From Flavobacterium sp. YJ01 (GTDB taxonomy: Bacteria; Bacteroidota; Bacteroidia; Flavobacteriales; Flavobacteriaceae), in NCBI RefSeq assembly GCF_029320955.1, contig NZ_CP119757.1, positions 310,001 to 374,000 on the forward strand: 64,000 bases of DNA. The letters are read 5' to 3'. Positions 1 to 7,609 of this stretch are shown here, one piece after another (positions within the stretch are counted from its first letter, which is position 1; each line of letters starts with the position of its first letter). The translations under genes were made by a program, and so were the position numbers. The notes under the pieces were generated by a model. That model made no database searches. It was not told the origin of the DNA and worked only from the letters and a program-made list of their open reading frames with translations.

Positions 1-1471
1 CTTCTTCAAAATCTCCAGGTTTCCATGTATTATTAAAAGCTCCTTTTTCTGGCCCATAAATACGGATATAGGCAAACCACCCTCTGTTTGGAATTGTTTT
101 TATCCATTGACCTTCTTTTCCCGCAGGAGCCTTTGGACCGAAGTATAAATCAATGCTATTTCCTCCTATTTTATCTTTAAGTTCAAACAAAGAGCGAAGT
201 GCCGCTTTATTCTGATCGGTTACAACCTGACTTCTTGTAATAGCATCATAAATCGTTATCGACCAAAATAATTTTGCTGGAACTGGAGTCGGAATTGTAA
301 GCTTATAAGTTTTTCCGCCATCGACATATTTTCCTTCAGCATCTTTAAGTCCAAGCCAATATAGTGATCCGCCTCCCTCTTTTCTTCTAAACATTGAAGG
401 AGATGCTCCGATGGCTTGATAAAACCAAGTTTCTCGTCCATCAAGATCTATATAATCTGTAGTGTTAAAATCTCCATCTTCAAATCGTAGTGCCACCCAT
501 TCCCATTGGCGATCTTTCCACACAATACGATCTGGACGACGATCAGCAAACGACTGTACTCTCATTTGTGCATTAGCTATTTTAGAAGCTTTTTCGAGAA
601 TTGCTTTCAATCTTTCATCTGGTTTAAAAGGTTGTCCTTTTTTAATTCCTAAAATAGCCAGTTCTCCATAATAATTGCGGTAACCTTCATAAACAGGTTC
701 TCGCTGTATTACATCATTCAGGTTTTCCCAGTATTTAATATTATTTTCCCATGCAACAGGAGTCGTATTTTGAGGTTTATCTGTAAGGTCAAGCCAATCT
801 GGTTCTTTCCAGTCTGCGGGTTTATTAAGCGGATACACTTTTACTGTTTTAATTCTGTGTAAAGCAGCTTTTACATCTCCTCCAACAGGAAGTGATCTTA
901 TACCAACAGTAAGATTATTTGAAGAGGATTTCCAAACATGGTAGCCAGAAGCAGGTACAACGCCTTTATAATCGGGAGGCAAAAGAAGATGTTTTCCTCC
1001 ATTACCAGCGTCAGGTCCAGGAATTCCCATATCGGCTACCCATCGCTGATTGACATCCATTGCCACGACAATAAGCGGGCCTTTAGGAATATCTATAATC
1101 ATTGGTCCTTTTGATAAATCAACAGGAATAGGTCCGTAAGGTGTATCTGAATTGAGTGTAAAACCTAGTTGCCCTGGTTTTGTATCTAAAGTTCCAAATG
1201 ATTTGTTTGGAATAATTTTAACACTGTCATTTCCTTTAACCAATGCTTCACCAGAAACAGTAGGATAGAAAAATTTATACGCTTGTATAGCGCGGGTAAG
1301 ATCTGCGTCATCGTAGGCTTTTTTAATTGTAGCTTCTGTAGGATAACCGCCAACAAATTCATAATCTGAAACAGATTCTGAGGAACTAGTACTGGTTGCT
1401 GTACTTTTAGCTTCTTTTTTACAACCCGCCATGACCAACAACAAGAAAGAGATATAGATTAATCTTTTCAT
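1..1471 (-). CDS. DUF1254/DUF1214 domain lipoprotein (3' end cut by window)
   Basis: About 490 codons are open on the minus strand and run off the left edge, so the C-terminus is missing, though probably only a few residues. The N-terminus MKRLIYISFLLLVMAGCKKE is a lipoprotein signal with the acylated Cys at residue 17, so the protein should be membrane-anchored outside the cytoplasm. The N-terminal half fits DUF1254 (LNSDTPYGP, GPLIVVAMDVNQRW) and the C-terminal half DUF1214 (GNSIDLYFGP, WFAYIRIYGPEKGAFNNTW). The biochemical role of this family is unknown; it is common in environmental bacteria. A TAnnTTTG promoter lies about 40 bases upstream, so it is probably the first gene of its transcript. 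Family call is confident, function is not. Confidence 0.85.
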   Translation of the reverse strand, partial: MKRLIYISFLLLVMAGCKKEAKSTATSTSSSESVSDYEFVGGYPTEATIKKAYDDADLTRAIQAYKFFYPTVSGEALVKGNDSVKIIPNKSFGTLDTKPGQLGFTLNSDTPYGPIPVDLSKGPMIIDIPKGPLIVVAMDVNQRWVADMGIPGPDAGNGGKHLLLPPDYKGVVPASGYHVWKSSSNNLTVGIRSLPVGGDVKAALHRIKTVKVYPLNKPADWKEPDWLDLTDKPQNTTPVAWENNIKYWENLNDVIQREPVYEGYRNYYGELAILGIKKGQPFKPDERLKAILEKASKIANAQMRVQSFADRRPDRIVWKDRQWEWVALRFEDGDFNTTDYIDLDGRETWFYQAIGASPSMFRRKEGGGSLYWLGLKDAEGKYVDGGKTYKLTIPTPVPAKLFWSITIYDAITRSQVVTDQNKAALRSLFELKDKIGGNSIDLYFGPKAPAGKEGQWIKTIPNRGWFAYIRIYGPEKGAFNNTWKPGDFEE

Positions 1472-1508
1472 ATAAATTGATTTAATTAGTTAAACTTCAA
1501 AACGTTAT

Positions 1509-1516
1509 CAAAGTTA
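1509..1516 (-). promoter_or_regulatory. Bacteroidota -7 promoter element of the DUF1254 gene
   Basis: TAACTTTG on the minus strand matches the TAnnTTTG consensus of the primary sigma factor of Bacteroidota. It lies 38 bases before the ATG at 1471. I saw no clear -33 TTTG. Confidence 0.5.
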
Positions 1517-1704
1517 TACTGCAATCAATTTAAAATTATTCTGAACCTCTAAATTTAGGTTTCAAATTATAATTTGGAACAAAGTTTTCTATTTGAATAG
1601 TTGAAATACGAAACACTGATGCACAAATTATATTTCGAAAAAAAAATATTCAATTAAAATGGATTACTGCTTTTCAGGTTTAAATATATTATGCAAAGTT
1701 TCGT

Positions 1705-2403
1705 TTAACAAATAAGCAATAAGCGATATTCACCTTCATTTTCTACAGGCGCTCTATGAATGCAAGGCAACACTTTTTGTTTTGGATGATCTACAGCTAG
1801 ACGCCAAAGATGCATTAATCCTAAATTAATAGGTTTTGCATCAGGTTTTAGCTGATAATGCAAATCAAAATAATTCTCCTTTAAAAAGGTTTCGAATTCA
1901 TCCCCTGGCCCATCATAAAGTTCTTTTAGCTTTGTTCGAATTTCTGGAAGTAGGATTTTTTGCTCTGCATGTGAATTAGAAACAATATCACTCGCCACTC
2001 CGTGATAGGTGCATAAAAAAGTATCGGTAGGAATTGGCGAACGATCAACGTGAAATGAATACACGTCTGTAGATATAAATTCAAATTCATCATCACGTTC
2101 ATAACACTTTAGTAAATTAAGCGATGGCGAAGCTCCAAAATCAGTTAATAATTGTAAATCATTTAAGATTATTTCTCTTGCTCTATTTCCCTTTTCTGAG
2201 AGTTGAAGCGCGATTAAATCTTCTGGAAAAACTTCTGTTATATTTTCTTTTAAAGATAATTTAGTTACAATCTCATTAAAATCGCCATCCAGAGTTCGGT
2301 GCCAGCATAATGCATTCATTTCTCCTTTGAAATCGGTATTTACAAGATCAGAAAAAGTCGATACAATTCCAATTTGATTGCTGTCAGAAAATGTATTTTT
2401 CAT
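1705..2403 (-). CDS. DUF1826-like protein, possible 2-oxoglutarate/Fe(II) oxygenase fold
   Basis: This 232-residue cytoplasmic protein has no signal peptide. Segments such as CWHRTLDG (residues 33-40), FHVDRSPIPTDTFLCTYHG (117-135) and CIHRAP (215-220) resemble the DUF1826 family. The HVD at 118-120, the distal His216 and the nearby Arg217/Arg227 are arranged like the HxD...H...R set of Fe(II)/2-oxoglutarate enzymes; that fold is my inference. The start codon overlaps the stop of the HxlR regulator by 4 bases (ATGA), so the two are translationally coupled and share a transcript. The regulator may respond to, or control, the metabolite this protein handles. The family name itself is uncertain. 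Confidence 0.55.
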   Translation of the reverse strand: MKNTFSDSNQIGIVSTFSDLVNTDFKGEMNALCWHRTLDGDFNEIVTKLSLKENITEVFPEDLIALQLSEKGNRAREIILNDLQLLTDFGASPSLNLLKCYERDDEFEFISTDVYSFHVDRSPIPTDTFLCTYHGVASDIVSNSHAEQKILLPEIRTKLKELYDGPGDEFETFLKENYFDLHYQLKPDAKPINLGLMHLWRLAVDHPKQKVLPCIHRAPVENEGEYRLLLIC

Positions 2404-2771
2404 TGTGATTGATTTGATTCTAAACGCTTCAAAATTAGGGTTCTTAAACGCGCCTCATGTTCATCTCCCCAATTTCCAATAGCTGAAATTACGGGAATTA
2501 AAGTTTTCCCAAAATCAGTTAGACTATATTCGACTTTTGGAGGCACAACTGGGTAAATAATCTTTGAGACTAGTTCATGCTCTTCTAATTCTTTTAGTTG
2601 AATATTCAAAACCCTACGCGAAGCATCAGGTATTTTTCGCTGTAATTCACTTGGACGTTTATGTCCCTGATCGATAAACCAAAGTAAACGAATCTTCCAT
2701 TTACCATATAAGACTTCCCCAATAAGATCAAGTCCGCAGTTTAAGTTCGGTATTATTTTTCTCTCATACAT
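2400..2771 (-). CDS. HxlR-family winged-helix transcriptional regulator
   Basis: A 123-residue protein with the HxlR winged-helix pattern: GEVLYGKWKIRLLWFIDQGH, then KRPSELQRKIPDASRRVLNIQ (recognition helix region), then LVSKIIYPVVPPKVEYSLTD for the wing. HxlR proteins bind DNA as dimers, and many sense electrophiles or redox through an N-terminal Cys; Cys12 here (LNCGLD) sits at that position. It is first in a two-gene minus-strand operon and divergent from an SDR oxidoreductase 135 bases away. That layout is typical of HxlR regulators controlling a neighbouring reductase. The ATG at 2771 is used; MYERKI is the usual family start. Confidence 0.9.
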   Translation of the reverse strand: MYERKIIPNLNCGLDLIGEVLYGKWKIRLLWFIDQGHKRPSELQRKIPDASRRVLNIQLKELEEHELVSKIIYPVVPPKVEYSLTDFGKTLIPVISAIGNWGDEHEARLRTLILKRLESNQSQ

Positions 2772-2843
2772 ATTACAAAATTAAACCTATATCTTAATCT
2801 ATGCAATAGGGGAAAAATTTATCCCTATATGAATCGTAACTCC

Positions 2844-2868
2844 GTACTTGTGAGTAACTAATGTACTT
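2844..2868 (+). promoter_or_regulatory. possible HxlR operator: direct repeat in divergent promoter region
   Basis: GTACTT occurs at 2844-2849 and again at 2863-2868, 19 bases apart, between the divergent HxlR and SDR genes. HxlR operators often contain GTAC-rich half sites. This is suggestive only. Confidence 0.25.
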
Positions 2869-2906
2869 CCGAGATTTGTACAAAAGAAATTTAAAACGAT
2901 TATAAG

Positions 2907-3689
2907 ATGGACTATCAAAATGAATTATCAGACAAAATTGCTTTAGTTACTGGCGGTACAAAAGGAGCTGGAAGAGCAATTGCAGAAAGACTCCTACAAG
3001 CTGGAGCAACAGTTATTATTACAGCAAGAAATGCGCCCGAAAATGAAAACAGCAATATGCATTTCATTCCTGCTGATTTGAGCAAGGCAGAAGGAACGCA
3101 AAAAGTAATCAACGAAGTTTTATCAACTTATGGTAGACTTGACATTCTAGTGAACAATCTTGGCTCTTCAGCAACGCCCGCTGGTGGTTTTGCAATGTTA
3201 ACTGATGAAGACTGGGAATCGACATTTATGGCTAATTTGTTTGCTCCTGTCCGACTAGACAGAGGTTTTTTACCAAAAATGATAGATCAAAAAAGTGGTG
3301 TAATTATTCACATAGCTTCTATTCAGGGCAAGCTGCCTTTATTTGATTCAACTTTGCCTTATGCCGCTGCAAAAGCAGGATTGATAAATTATAGTAAAAG
3401 TTTATCAAATGAAGTTACCCCCAAAGGTGTACGTGTGCTAACGGTTTCGCCAGGATGGATAAATACAACAGCATCGACAGCATGGCTGGGCGAGATTGCA
3501 AGAAATTCAAATATTACTGTAGAAGAAGCTCAACAAAGTGTTATGGATGCACTTGGCGGAATACCTTATGGACGACCTGCCCAACCCGAAGAAGTAGCTG
3601 AATTAGTTGGTTTTCTTGTTTCGCCAAGAGCTAGTTATTTAACAGGAACTGAATTTGTAATCGATGGAGGAACTGTACCAACTATTTAA
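2907..3689 (+). CDS. short-chain dehydrogenase/reductase (SDR) oxidoreductase
   Basis: A classical SDR of 260 residues, the usual length. It shows the NAD(P)-binding TGGTKGAG at residues 15-22, the VNNLGSS motif after the fourth strand, the catalytic Ser in HIASIQGK and YAAAK for Tyr and Lys, and ends with [12 protein letters not shown], typical of the Rossmann C-terminus. The substrate cannot be read from sequence. It is divergent from the HxlR regulator and is followed 20 bases later by an NTF2-like gene, so it probably forms a two-gene operon under HxlR control. The ATG at 2907 is the only sensible start. Confidence 0.92.
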   Translation: MDYQNELSDKIALVTGGTKGAGRAIAERLLQAGATVIITARNAPENENSNMHFIPADLSKAEGTQKVINEVLSTYGRLDILVNNLGSSATPAGGFAMLTDEDWESTFMANLFAPVRLDRGFLPKMIDQKSGVIIHIASIQGKLPLFDSTLPYAAAKAGLINYSKSLSNEVTPKGVRVLTVSPGWINTTASTAWLGEIARNSNITVEEAQQSVMDALGGIPYGRPAQPEEVAELVGFLVSPRASYLTGTEFVIDGGTVPTI

Positions 3690-3709
3690 TAACATCAAAA
3701 AATAAAAAC

Positions 3710-4033
3710 ATGAATTTACCGAAAGTAATAACAGACTTGATTAATGCACAAAATAATTTTGACAGCATTGCCTATACTAATTGTTTTTCTGAAACTGCTG
3801 AAGTGTTTGACGAAGGAAAAAAGCATAACGGAAAATCGAATATCCAGCATTGGATTGAAGAATCGAACAGAAAATACAAATCAGTAATGAAACCTCTTGA
3901 GTATACTGAAAATGGTATTTCAAGTATCTTATCTGCTGAATGCTCAGGTACATTTGACGGAAGTCCTATAATATTAAATTTTCATTTTGATATTATTGAT
4001 GAAAAAATTCAGCATTTGAAAGTTACAGGATAA
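3710..4033 (+). CDS. nuclear transport factor 2 / SnoaL-like family protein
   Basis: A 107-residue protein with the NTF2-like plan: an N-terminal helix (VITDLINAQNNFDSIAYTNC), the FSETAEVFDEGKKHNGKSNI strand and turn where family members have 'D.g....G...i', and a C-terminal beta sheet ending FHFDIIDEKIQHLKVTG. Proteins of this fold range from isomerases and cyclases to pseudoenzymes, so no reaction is assigned. It follows the SDR gene by 20 bases, shares its transcript and ends at a bidirectional terminator. Confidence 0.8.
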   Translation: MNLPKVITDLINAQNNFDSIAYTNCFSETAEVFDEGKKHNGKSNIQHWIEESNRKYKSVMKPLEYTENGISSILSAECSGTFDGSPIILNFHFDIIDEKIQHLKVTG

Positions 4034-4053
4034 AATTGTTCAGTAATGGCAAT

Positions 4054-4090
4054 AAAAAAAACTCTAAATCAATAATTTAGAGTTTTTTTT
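4054..4090. terminator. bidirectional rho-independent terminator
   Basis: The stem is CTCTAAAT/ATTTAGAG with A and T runs on either side. It serves the SDR operon on + and the NTF2-like gene at 4110-4487 on minus. Confidence 0.85.
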
Positions 4091-4109
4091 ATCGTTTATA
4101 TTTTTGAAT

Positions 4110-4487
4110 CTATTGCTTGGTCAATTCTGCCTCTGTATGCAATGCACAAAACCAATTATTGTTTTGTTTAATCCATGTAGAAGTGCAAGCGCATTTCATG
4201 GGAGGTTTTTGCTTATCATCTTTAATTCCTAATTCTATTATATATCCTATAATCGCTGTATTTTCTGCAATTAATTTCGTTTCAACATTAGAAATATTCA
4301 TTACTTTGATTTTGTCACCATCACCAGATTCAAACATCTTTTTAAACGTAGATTCGTCTACACTTTGCACACCGTTTTTACTGGCAACAATACAAGGAAA
4401 TAGCGTTAGGTTTTTAACCGTTTCATATTCATGATTTTCCATTCCATTCCAGTACTTTTTTTCTAGTTCAATAATTTGATTTTCCAT
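4110..4487 (-). CDS. DUF4440/NTF2-like protein
   Basis: A 125-residue cytoplasmic protein beginning MENQIIELEKKYWNGMENHE, the usual N-terminal helix of DUF4440/SnoaL-like proteins. A middle part, TKLIAENTAIIGYIIELGI, leads into the final strand pair with CTSTWIKQNNNWFCALHTEA, which matches the family ending 'fs.vw.k.ng.Wk.v..h.s'. The ATG at 4487 is preferred over the TTG two codons upstream. No substrate is inferred. It is convergent with the SDR operon across a shared terminator. Confidence 0.8.
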   Translation of the reverse strand: MENQIIELEKKYWNGMENHEYETVKNLTLFPCIVASKNGVQSVDESTFKKMFESGDGDKIKVMNISNVETKLIAENTAIIGYIIELGIKDDKQKPPMKCACTSTWIKQNNNWFCALHTEAELTKQ

Positions 4488-4540
4488 AATCAATCATCAT
4501 ATATTAATAAACAAGTGTATAGAGAATTTGATGAAAAGAG

Positions 4541-5053
4541 CTATTTATTATCAAATTCTCTGCGATTGTAAAAACCGTCATCATCACTATAATATACAGA
4601 GTCCGGATCATTTTCAGGATAATAAGATTTCATTACTCTTCTTTCATATTCCCTGTCAAAATTGTCGACACTGTTATATCTGTTTGTATTTCTAAAGGTA
4701 TTGTATCCAATATTGTTAGCCATAACAATTTTTGTGTCTTTATTAATACTCACAGATCCAATTGGTATAATAATATGGCTGTCTCCGTCTTTATAAACAA
4801 GCTCTCTGTTATTTTCGTTGGCTATAACATCGTGAACTTCATTTCGGCTATCTTCTATAAGTGCTTTATCTACTTTAACATCAAGATAAACAACACGTTC
4901 CATATCTTTATTTACCCAAAGATTATCAATTTTACCAATAGTGCGGTTGTCAGCATCTACAATTTTCCATCCTCTAACATCAGAATAATTAGATGCAACT
5001 TTATAATCCGATAACTCGTCTAGTTTGTATAAATTTCTATGTTTAGTTTCCAT
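4541..5053 (-). CDS. PRC-barrel domain protein
   Basis: A 170-residue soluble protein. Residues about 8-80 (YKLDELSDYKVASNYSDVRG, then DNRTIGKIDNLWVNKD and VVYLDVKVD) form a PRC-barrel, the small beta-barrel of photosynthetic reaction centre subunit H, RimM and many stress proteins. The C-terminal 50 residues are acidic, Tyr-rich and probably disordered. The ATG at 5053 behind AAAAAAGAAATT is a better start than the upstream TTG at 5080. It follows a small membrane protein gene by 10 bases. In Bacteroidota such genes are often stress-induced, but nothing here shows the inducer. Confidence 0.85.
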   Translation of the reverse strand: METKHRNLYKLDELSDYKVASNYSDVRGWKIVDADNRTIGKIDNLWVNKDMERVVYLDVKVDKALIEDSRNEVHDVIANENNRELVYKDGDSHIIIPIGSVSINKDTKIVMANNIGYNTFRNTNRYNSVDNFDREYERRVMKSYYPENDPDSVYYSDDDGFYNRREFDNK

Positions 5054-5063
5054 AATTTCTTTT

Positions 5064-5210
5064 TTAATTAACGTTTTCAACTTCTATAGTGCTTTCACTA
5101 GTACTCTGATGATCTACAAAGTAGATGTAATATACAATTGCACCAAGTATCAATAACAGTACAACCCAAGGCCATACTCTTTTCTTTTTCTCTATTTTTA
5201 TTTCAGCCAT
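5064..5210 (-). CDS. small single-pass membrane protein (48 residues)
   Basis: A short gene that length cut-offs would miss. It starts MAEIKIEKKKRVWPWVVLLL, continues ILGAIVYYIYFVD and ends in a Ser/Glu tail (HQSTSESTIEVENVN). The layout is a basic cytoplasmic N-terminus, one transmembrane helix at about residues 12-31 and a short outside tail. AAAAAAAGTT precedes the ATG. It ends 10 bases before the PRC-barrel gene on the same strand, so the two are almost certainly co-transcribed. Comparable small proteins are found beside stress and PRC-barrel genes in Flavobacteria; function unknown. Confidence 0.75.
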   Translation of the reverse strand: MAEIKIEKKKRVWPWVVLLLILGAIVYYIYFVDHQSTSESTIEVENVN

Positions 5211-5386
5211 AACTTTTTTTTTGATTTAATAATAATTTTAATAGTGTATTAAAGGTACAAATGACAAAAAACTATAAAGTATTAAATTTCAACAGGATGT
5301 TACAGAATTTCCAGTAAAGCTGATTTGCTGAATATGAAGATTTTTGATTAAAAAAGATTCTTATAAACTATTTTTTCAAGTAAAAA

Positions 5387-5417
5387 AAAAGCCCATTTCA
5401 TAGAAAATGGGCTTTCG
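5387..5417 (-). terminator. terminator of the aldo/keto reductase gene
   Basis: The stem is AAAGCCCATTT/AAAATGGGCTTT with a short loop, followed on the minus strand by a T run. It starts 10 bases after the stop at 5427. Confidence 0.9.
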
Positions 5418-5426
5418 GTTTATGGT

Positions 5427-6377
5427 TTAGCTCCACTCTGGGAACTGTGTTTTATTTAAATCAAGTTTTTCAATTGACTTTATATCAACGTCATCAAGTT
5501 TAAAATCAAAAATATTAAGATTTTCTATAATATGCGCTTTTTGCGAAGATCTCGGAATAGCAATAATACCACGTTGATAATGCCATCTTAAACTAACTTG
5601 CGCAGTCGTTTTACCGTATTTTTTAGCAATCTGAGTTAGTACTTCATTCGTAAAAAGACCATTTCTTCCTTCTGCAAAAGGAGCCCACGCTTCAACATGA
5701 ATATCATGTTTTTTAAGGACATTATAATCATTTTTCTGCTGAAAGTAAGCATGAGTTTCAATCTGATTCAGAACTGGTTTTACTTTGGCATAAGACAAAA
5801 GATCTGCCAATTGAGCCGTATCGAAATTACTTATACCAATTGCTTTAATTTTTCCAGCTTTATACAATTCTTCCATTGCTTTCCAAGATCCTTTTACATC
5901 ACCTCTCGGGCGGTGTATCAAATATAAATCAAGATAATCAAGCTGTAATTTTCTTAGTGTTTCTTCAAAACCTTTTTTGGCATTTTCATAACCAGCATCA
6001 TCAACCCATAATTTTGAGGTTACAAAAAGCTGTTTTCTATCAATTCCGCTTTGCTTTATTGCTTTTCCTATTGCTTCTTCATTTCCATACACTTTTGCGG
6101 TATCAATAAGACGGTAGCCTGCTGCAATAGCTTCTACAACAGATCGCTGGCATACGTCTCCGCTGAGTCCGTACGTTCCAAAACCGAGTATTGGCATTTT
6201 TAAGCCATTGTTCAGTTTAACAACTGGAATGTTTGCTACAGCATTATCTGTGGTCTCATTTGCGAATAATTCAGGCATACCGAACATACCTAAGTACATT
6301 CCAGCTGCAACGAATTTTGCACTATTTTGCAAAAACTTACGTCGGTTTATTTCGTTTTTTTGATTTTGAGAATTCAT
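5427..6377 (-). CDS. Tat-exported aldo/keto reductase
   Basis: A 316-residue protein. The N-terminus NRRKFLQNSAKFVAAGMYLG is a twin-arginine signal, so the enzyme should fold with its cofactor and be exported. The mature part is a typical AKR TIM barrel: LGFGTYGLSG, DTAKVYGNEEAIGKAI with catalytic Asp and Tyr, FVTSKLWVDD with catalytic Lys, YLIHRPRG with the His, IGISNFD, and IPRSSQKAHIIEN for NADP binding. It reduces carbonyls with NADPH; the substrate is unknown. Export of an NADPH-dependent enzyme is odd but known for Tat-tagged AKRs in this phylum. It forms a single-gene unit with its own terminator. Confidence 0.92.
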   Translation of the reverse strand: MNSQNQKNEINRRKFLQNSAKFVAAGMYLGMFGMPELFANETTDNAVANIPVVKLNNGLKMPILGFGTYGLSGDVCQRSVVEAIAAGYRLIDTAKVYGNEEAIGKAIKQSGIDRKQLFVTSKLWVDDAGYENAKKGFEETLRKLQLDYLDLYLIHRPRGDVKGSWKAMEELYKAGKIKAIGISNFDTAQLADLLSYAKVKPVLNQIETHAYFQQKNDYNVLKKHDIHVEAWAPFAEGRNGLFTNEVLTQIAKKYGKTTAQVSLRWHYQRGIIAIPRSSQKAHIIENLNIFDFKLDDVDIKSIEKLDLNKTQFPEWS

Positions 6378-6488
6378 GGTTTTGGAGTATTAGATAATTA
6401 TAAATAAAAATAAAGTTTTTATTTTTTCTAATACTGGTATGCAAACGAAAAAATTTCTAGAAGTAAAATTATAATGAGAATCTCAAAA

Positions 6489-6728
6489 TTACCTATTTCT
6501 AACTATATAGAAGAGTATTTCCTCTTCCAGTTCCCTAGATAGATTTTCAGACTCTAATTTATGCTGAAGATTTCTTTCGATTCTTTTATCGTAATTTTTA
6601 GTCTTAGATATGCTTACGCAATAGTCATCGCATATCATTTTAAATTTTTTATCTGCCATGTACATTTCTCTTATTGATTCGAAATATCCGGCAAACTTAA
6701 TATTGTACAATTCATCTGGCAGTGGCAT
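6489..6728 (-). CDS. small conserved-looking hypothetical protein
   Basis: A 79-residue, highly charged, probably all-helical cytoplasmic protein with no signal or membrane segment. Helical stretches include FAGYFESIREMYMADKKFKM and LESENLSRELEEEILFYIV. Two Cys lie at ICDDYC. I do not recognise a family. The composition looks like real coding sequence and the start ATG is well placed. It is isolated: the neighbours are an AKR gene downstream and a terminator-containing gap upstream. Confidence 0.6.
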   Translation of the reverse strand: MPLPDELYNIKFAGYFESIREMYMADKKFKMICDDYCVSISKTKNYDKRIERNLQHKLESENLSRELEEEILFYIVRNR

Positions 6729-7082
6729 AAATAACTATTTAAAAAGTTGATGACCTTATTCAATTCCAATAAAGATTAAAATTTCAGCTTAATAAAAACA
6801 TAGATAACTGACACTTATAAAATTAGATTATTTTTGCTTGAATAATCGCTCTCAAACATAGCAAAAAGGTTGCATTTTATAAGATGCAACCTTTTTTATA
6901 CTGGTCATTTGATAATCAAAAGATGAAATGAAGCATTAAGTGTGTAAGTTCAATACACACTGGGAGGTTCTTAAAAAAACAAGATAGTTCTCTCCTTTAT
7001 ATATAAATATGAATCAAGAAATTTGTTTCATGTTACAATCTGAAACAACATTGCTTATTATTTTTTCAAGTAATTGTATTTA
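6729..7082. other. gap between hypothetical gene and molybdenum locus
   Basis: I see no credible gene here. It holds a strong terminator (6863-6898) and two short inverted repeats: AGTGTGT/ACACACT at 6939-6961 and TTGTTTCA/TGAAACAA at 7023-7048. The latter may be the first stem after the operon that ends at 7083. The promoter for the 6728 gene should also be here. Confidence 0.5.
6863..6898. terminator. rho-independent terminator
   Basis: AAAGGTTGCAT pairs with ATGCAACCTTT, with A/T runs on both sides. It probably ends the minus-strand operon 7083-10755. Confidence 0.85.
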
Positions 7083-7598
7083 CTAATCTTTTGCAAACTT
7101 AATAATGAGATGCGACACCTCTAAAACCGAGCGCGCAGGTCTATTTTCTTCTGGCACAACCAAACGAAACGGTCCTACTCCATTTTCTAATGGTTTTCCG
7201 TCTTTCATATCAGCTAAAATGATAACTCTGTTTGTAAACGCTGCATCTAACTCTGCTAACGAAAAAACAACTTCATAGCCATCGCTTCCTCTCACGAGCA
7301 TATATTTTGTCAAGTTTTCTCCTTTAAGTTCTTTTCCCAAAGTTACTCCAGCCTGTTTCAATATTTCAATAATTGGAACTCCTGAATATTCTTGCAGTTT
7401 TCCTTCCCTATTTTTCATACTAGCTTGTACATGCGGAATCTTAGCAAAATCTGAAGCGCTAATAAAAAGTGGTTTTAGAACTTCTCCTTCTACTTTTAAA
7501 ATTGCTTCTTTAGAAGAATTTTGTGCTACTAAATTGTTGTGAAAACTTGAAAAAAATAATGTTGTGATTAAAATAAAGGATAAAAAGTGTTTTTTCAT
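7083..7598 (-). CDS. exported molybdopterin-binding (sulfite oxidase fold) domain protein without Cys ligand
   Basis: A 171-residue protein with a Sec signal peptide (cleavage about LVAQ-NSS) and then only the oxidoreductase molybdopterin-binding domain (PF00174): LKVEGEVLKPLFISASDF, EYSGVPIIEILKQAGV, MLVRGSDGYEVVFSLAEL, VGPFRLVVPEENRPARSV. In true sulfite oxidases and nitrate reductases a Cys in this domain binds molybdenum. There is no Cys anywhere in this protein, so it is more likely a pterin or molybdate binding protein than a redox enzyme. It is the last gene of an operon with a di-haem peroxidase and a TonB receptor, next to modABC. That context supports a periplasmic role in molybdenum handling. 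Confidence 0.8.
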   Translation of the reverse strand: MKKHFLSFILITTLFFSSFHNNLVAQNSSKEAILKVEGEVLKPLFISASDFAKIPHVQASMKNREGKLQEYSGVPIIEILKQAGVTLGKELKGENLTKYMLVRGSDGYEVVFSLAELDAAFTNRVIILADMKDGKPLENGVGPFRLVVPEENRPARSVLEVSHLIIKFAKD

Positions 7599-7609
7599 TT
7601 TCGTTATTT

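Noticed and set aside
6721..6745. TGGCATAAATAACTATT as a sigma-54 promoter
   Set aside because: There is no TTG at the -12 position, and it lies at the start of a minus-strand gene.
6939..7048. Short inverted repeats after the molybdopterin-fold gene
   Set aside because: They are short and lack a T run; I only mention them in the gap entry.
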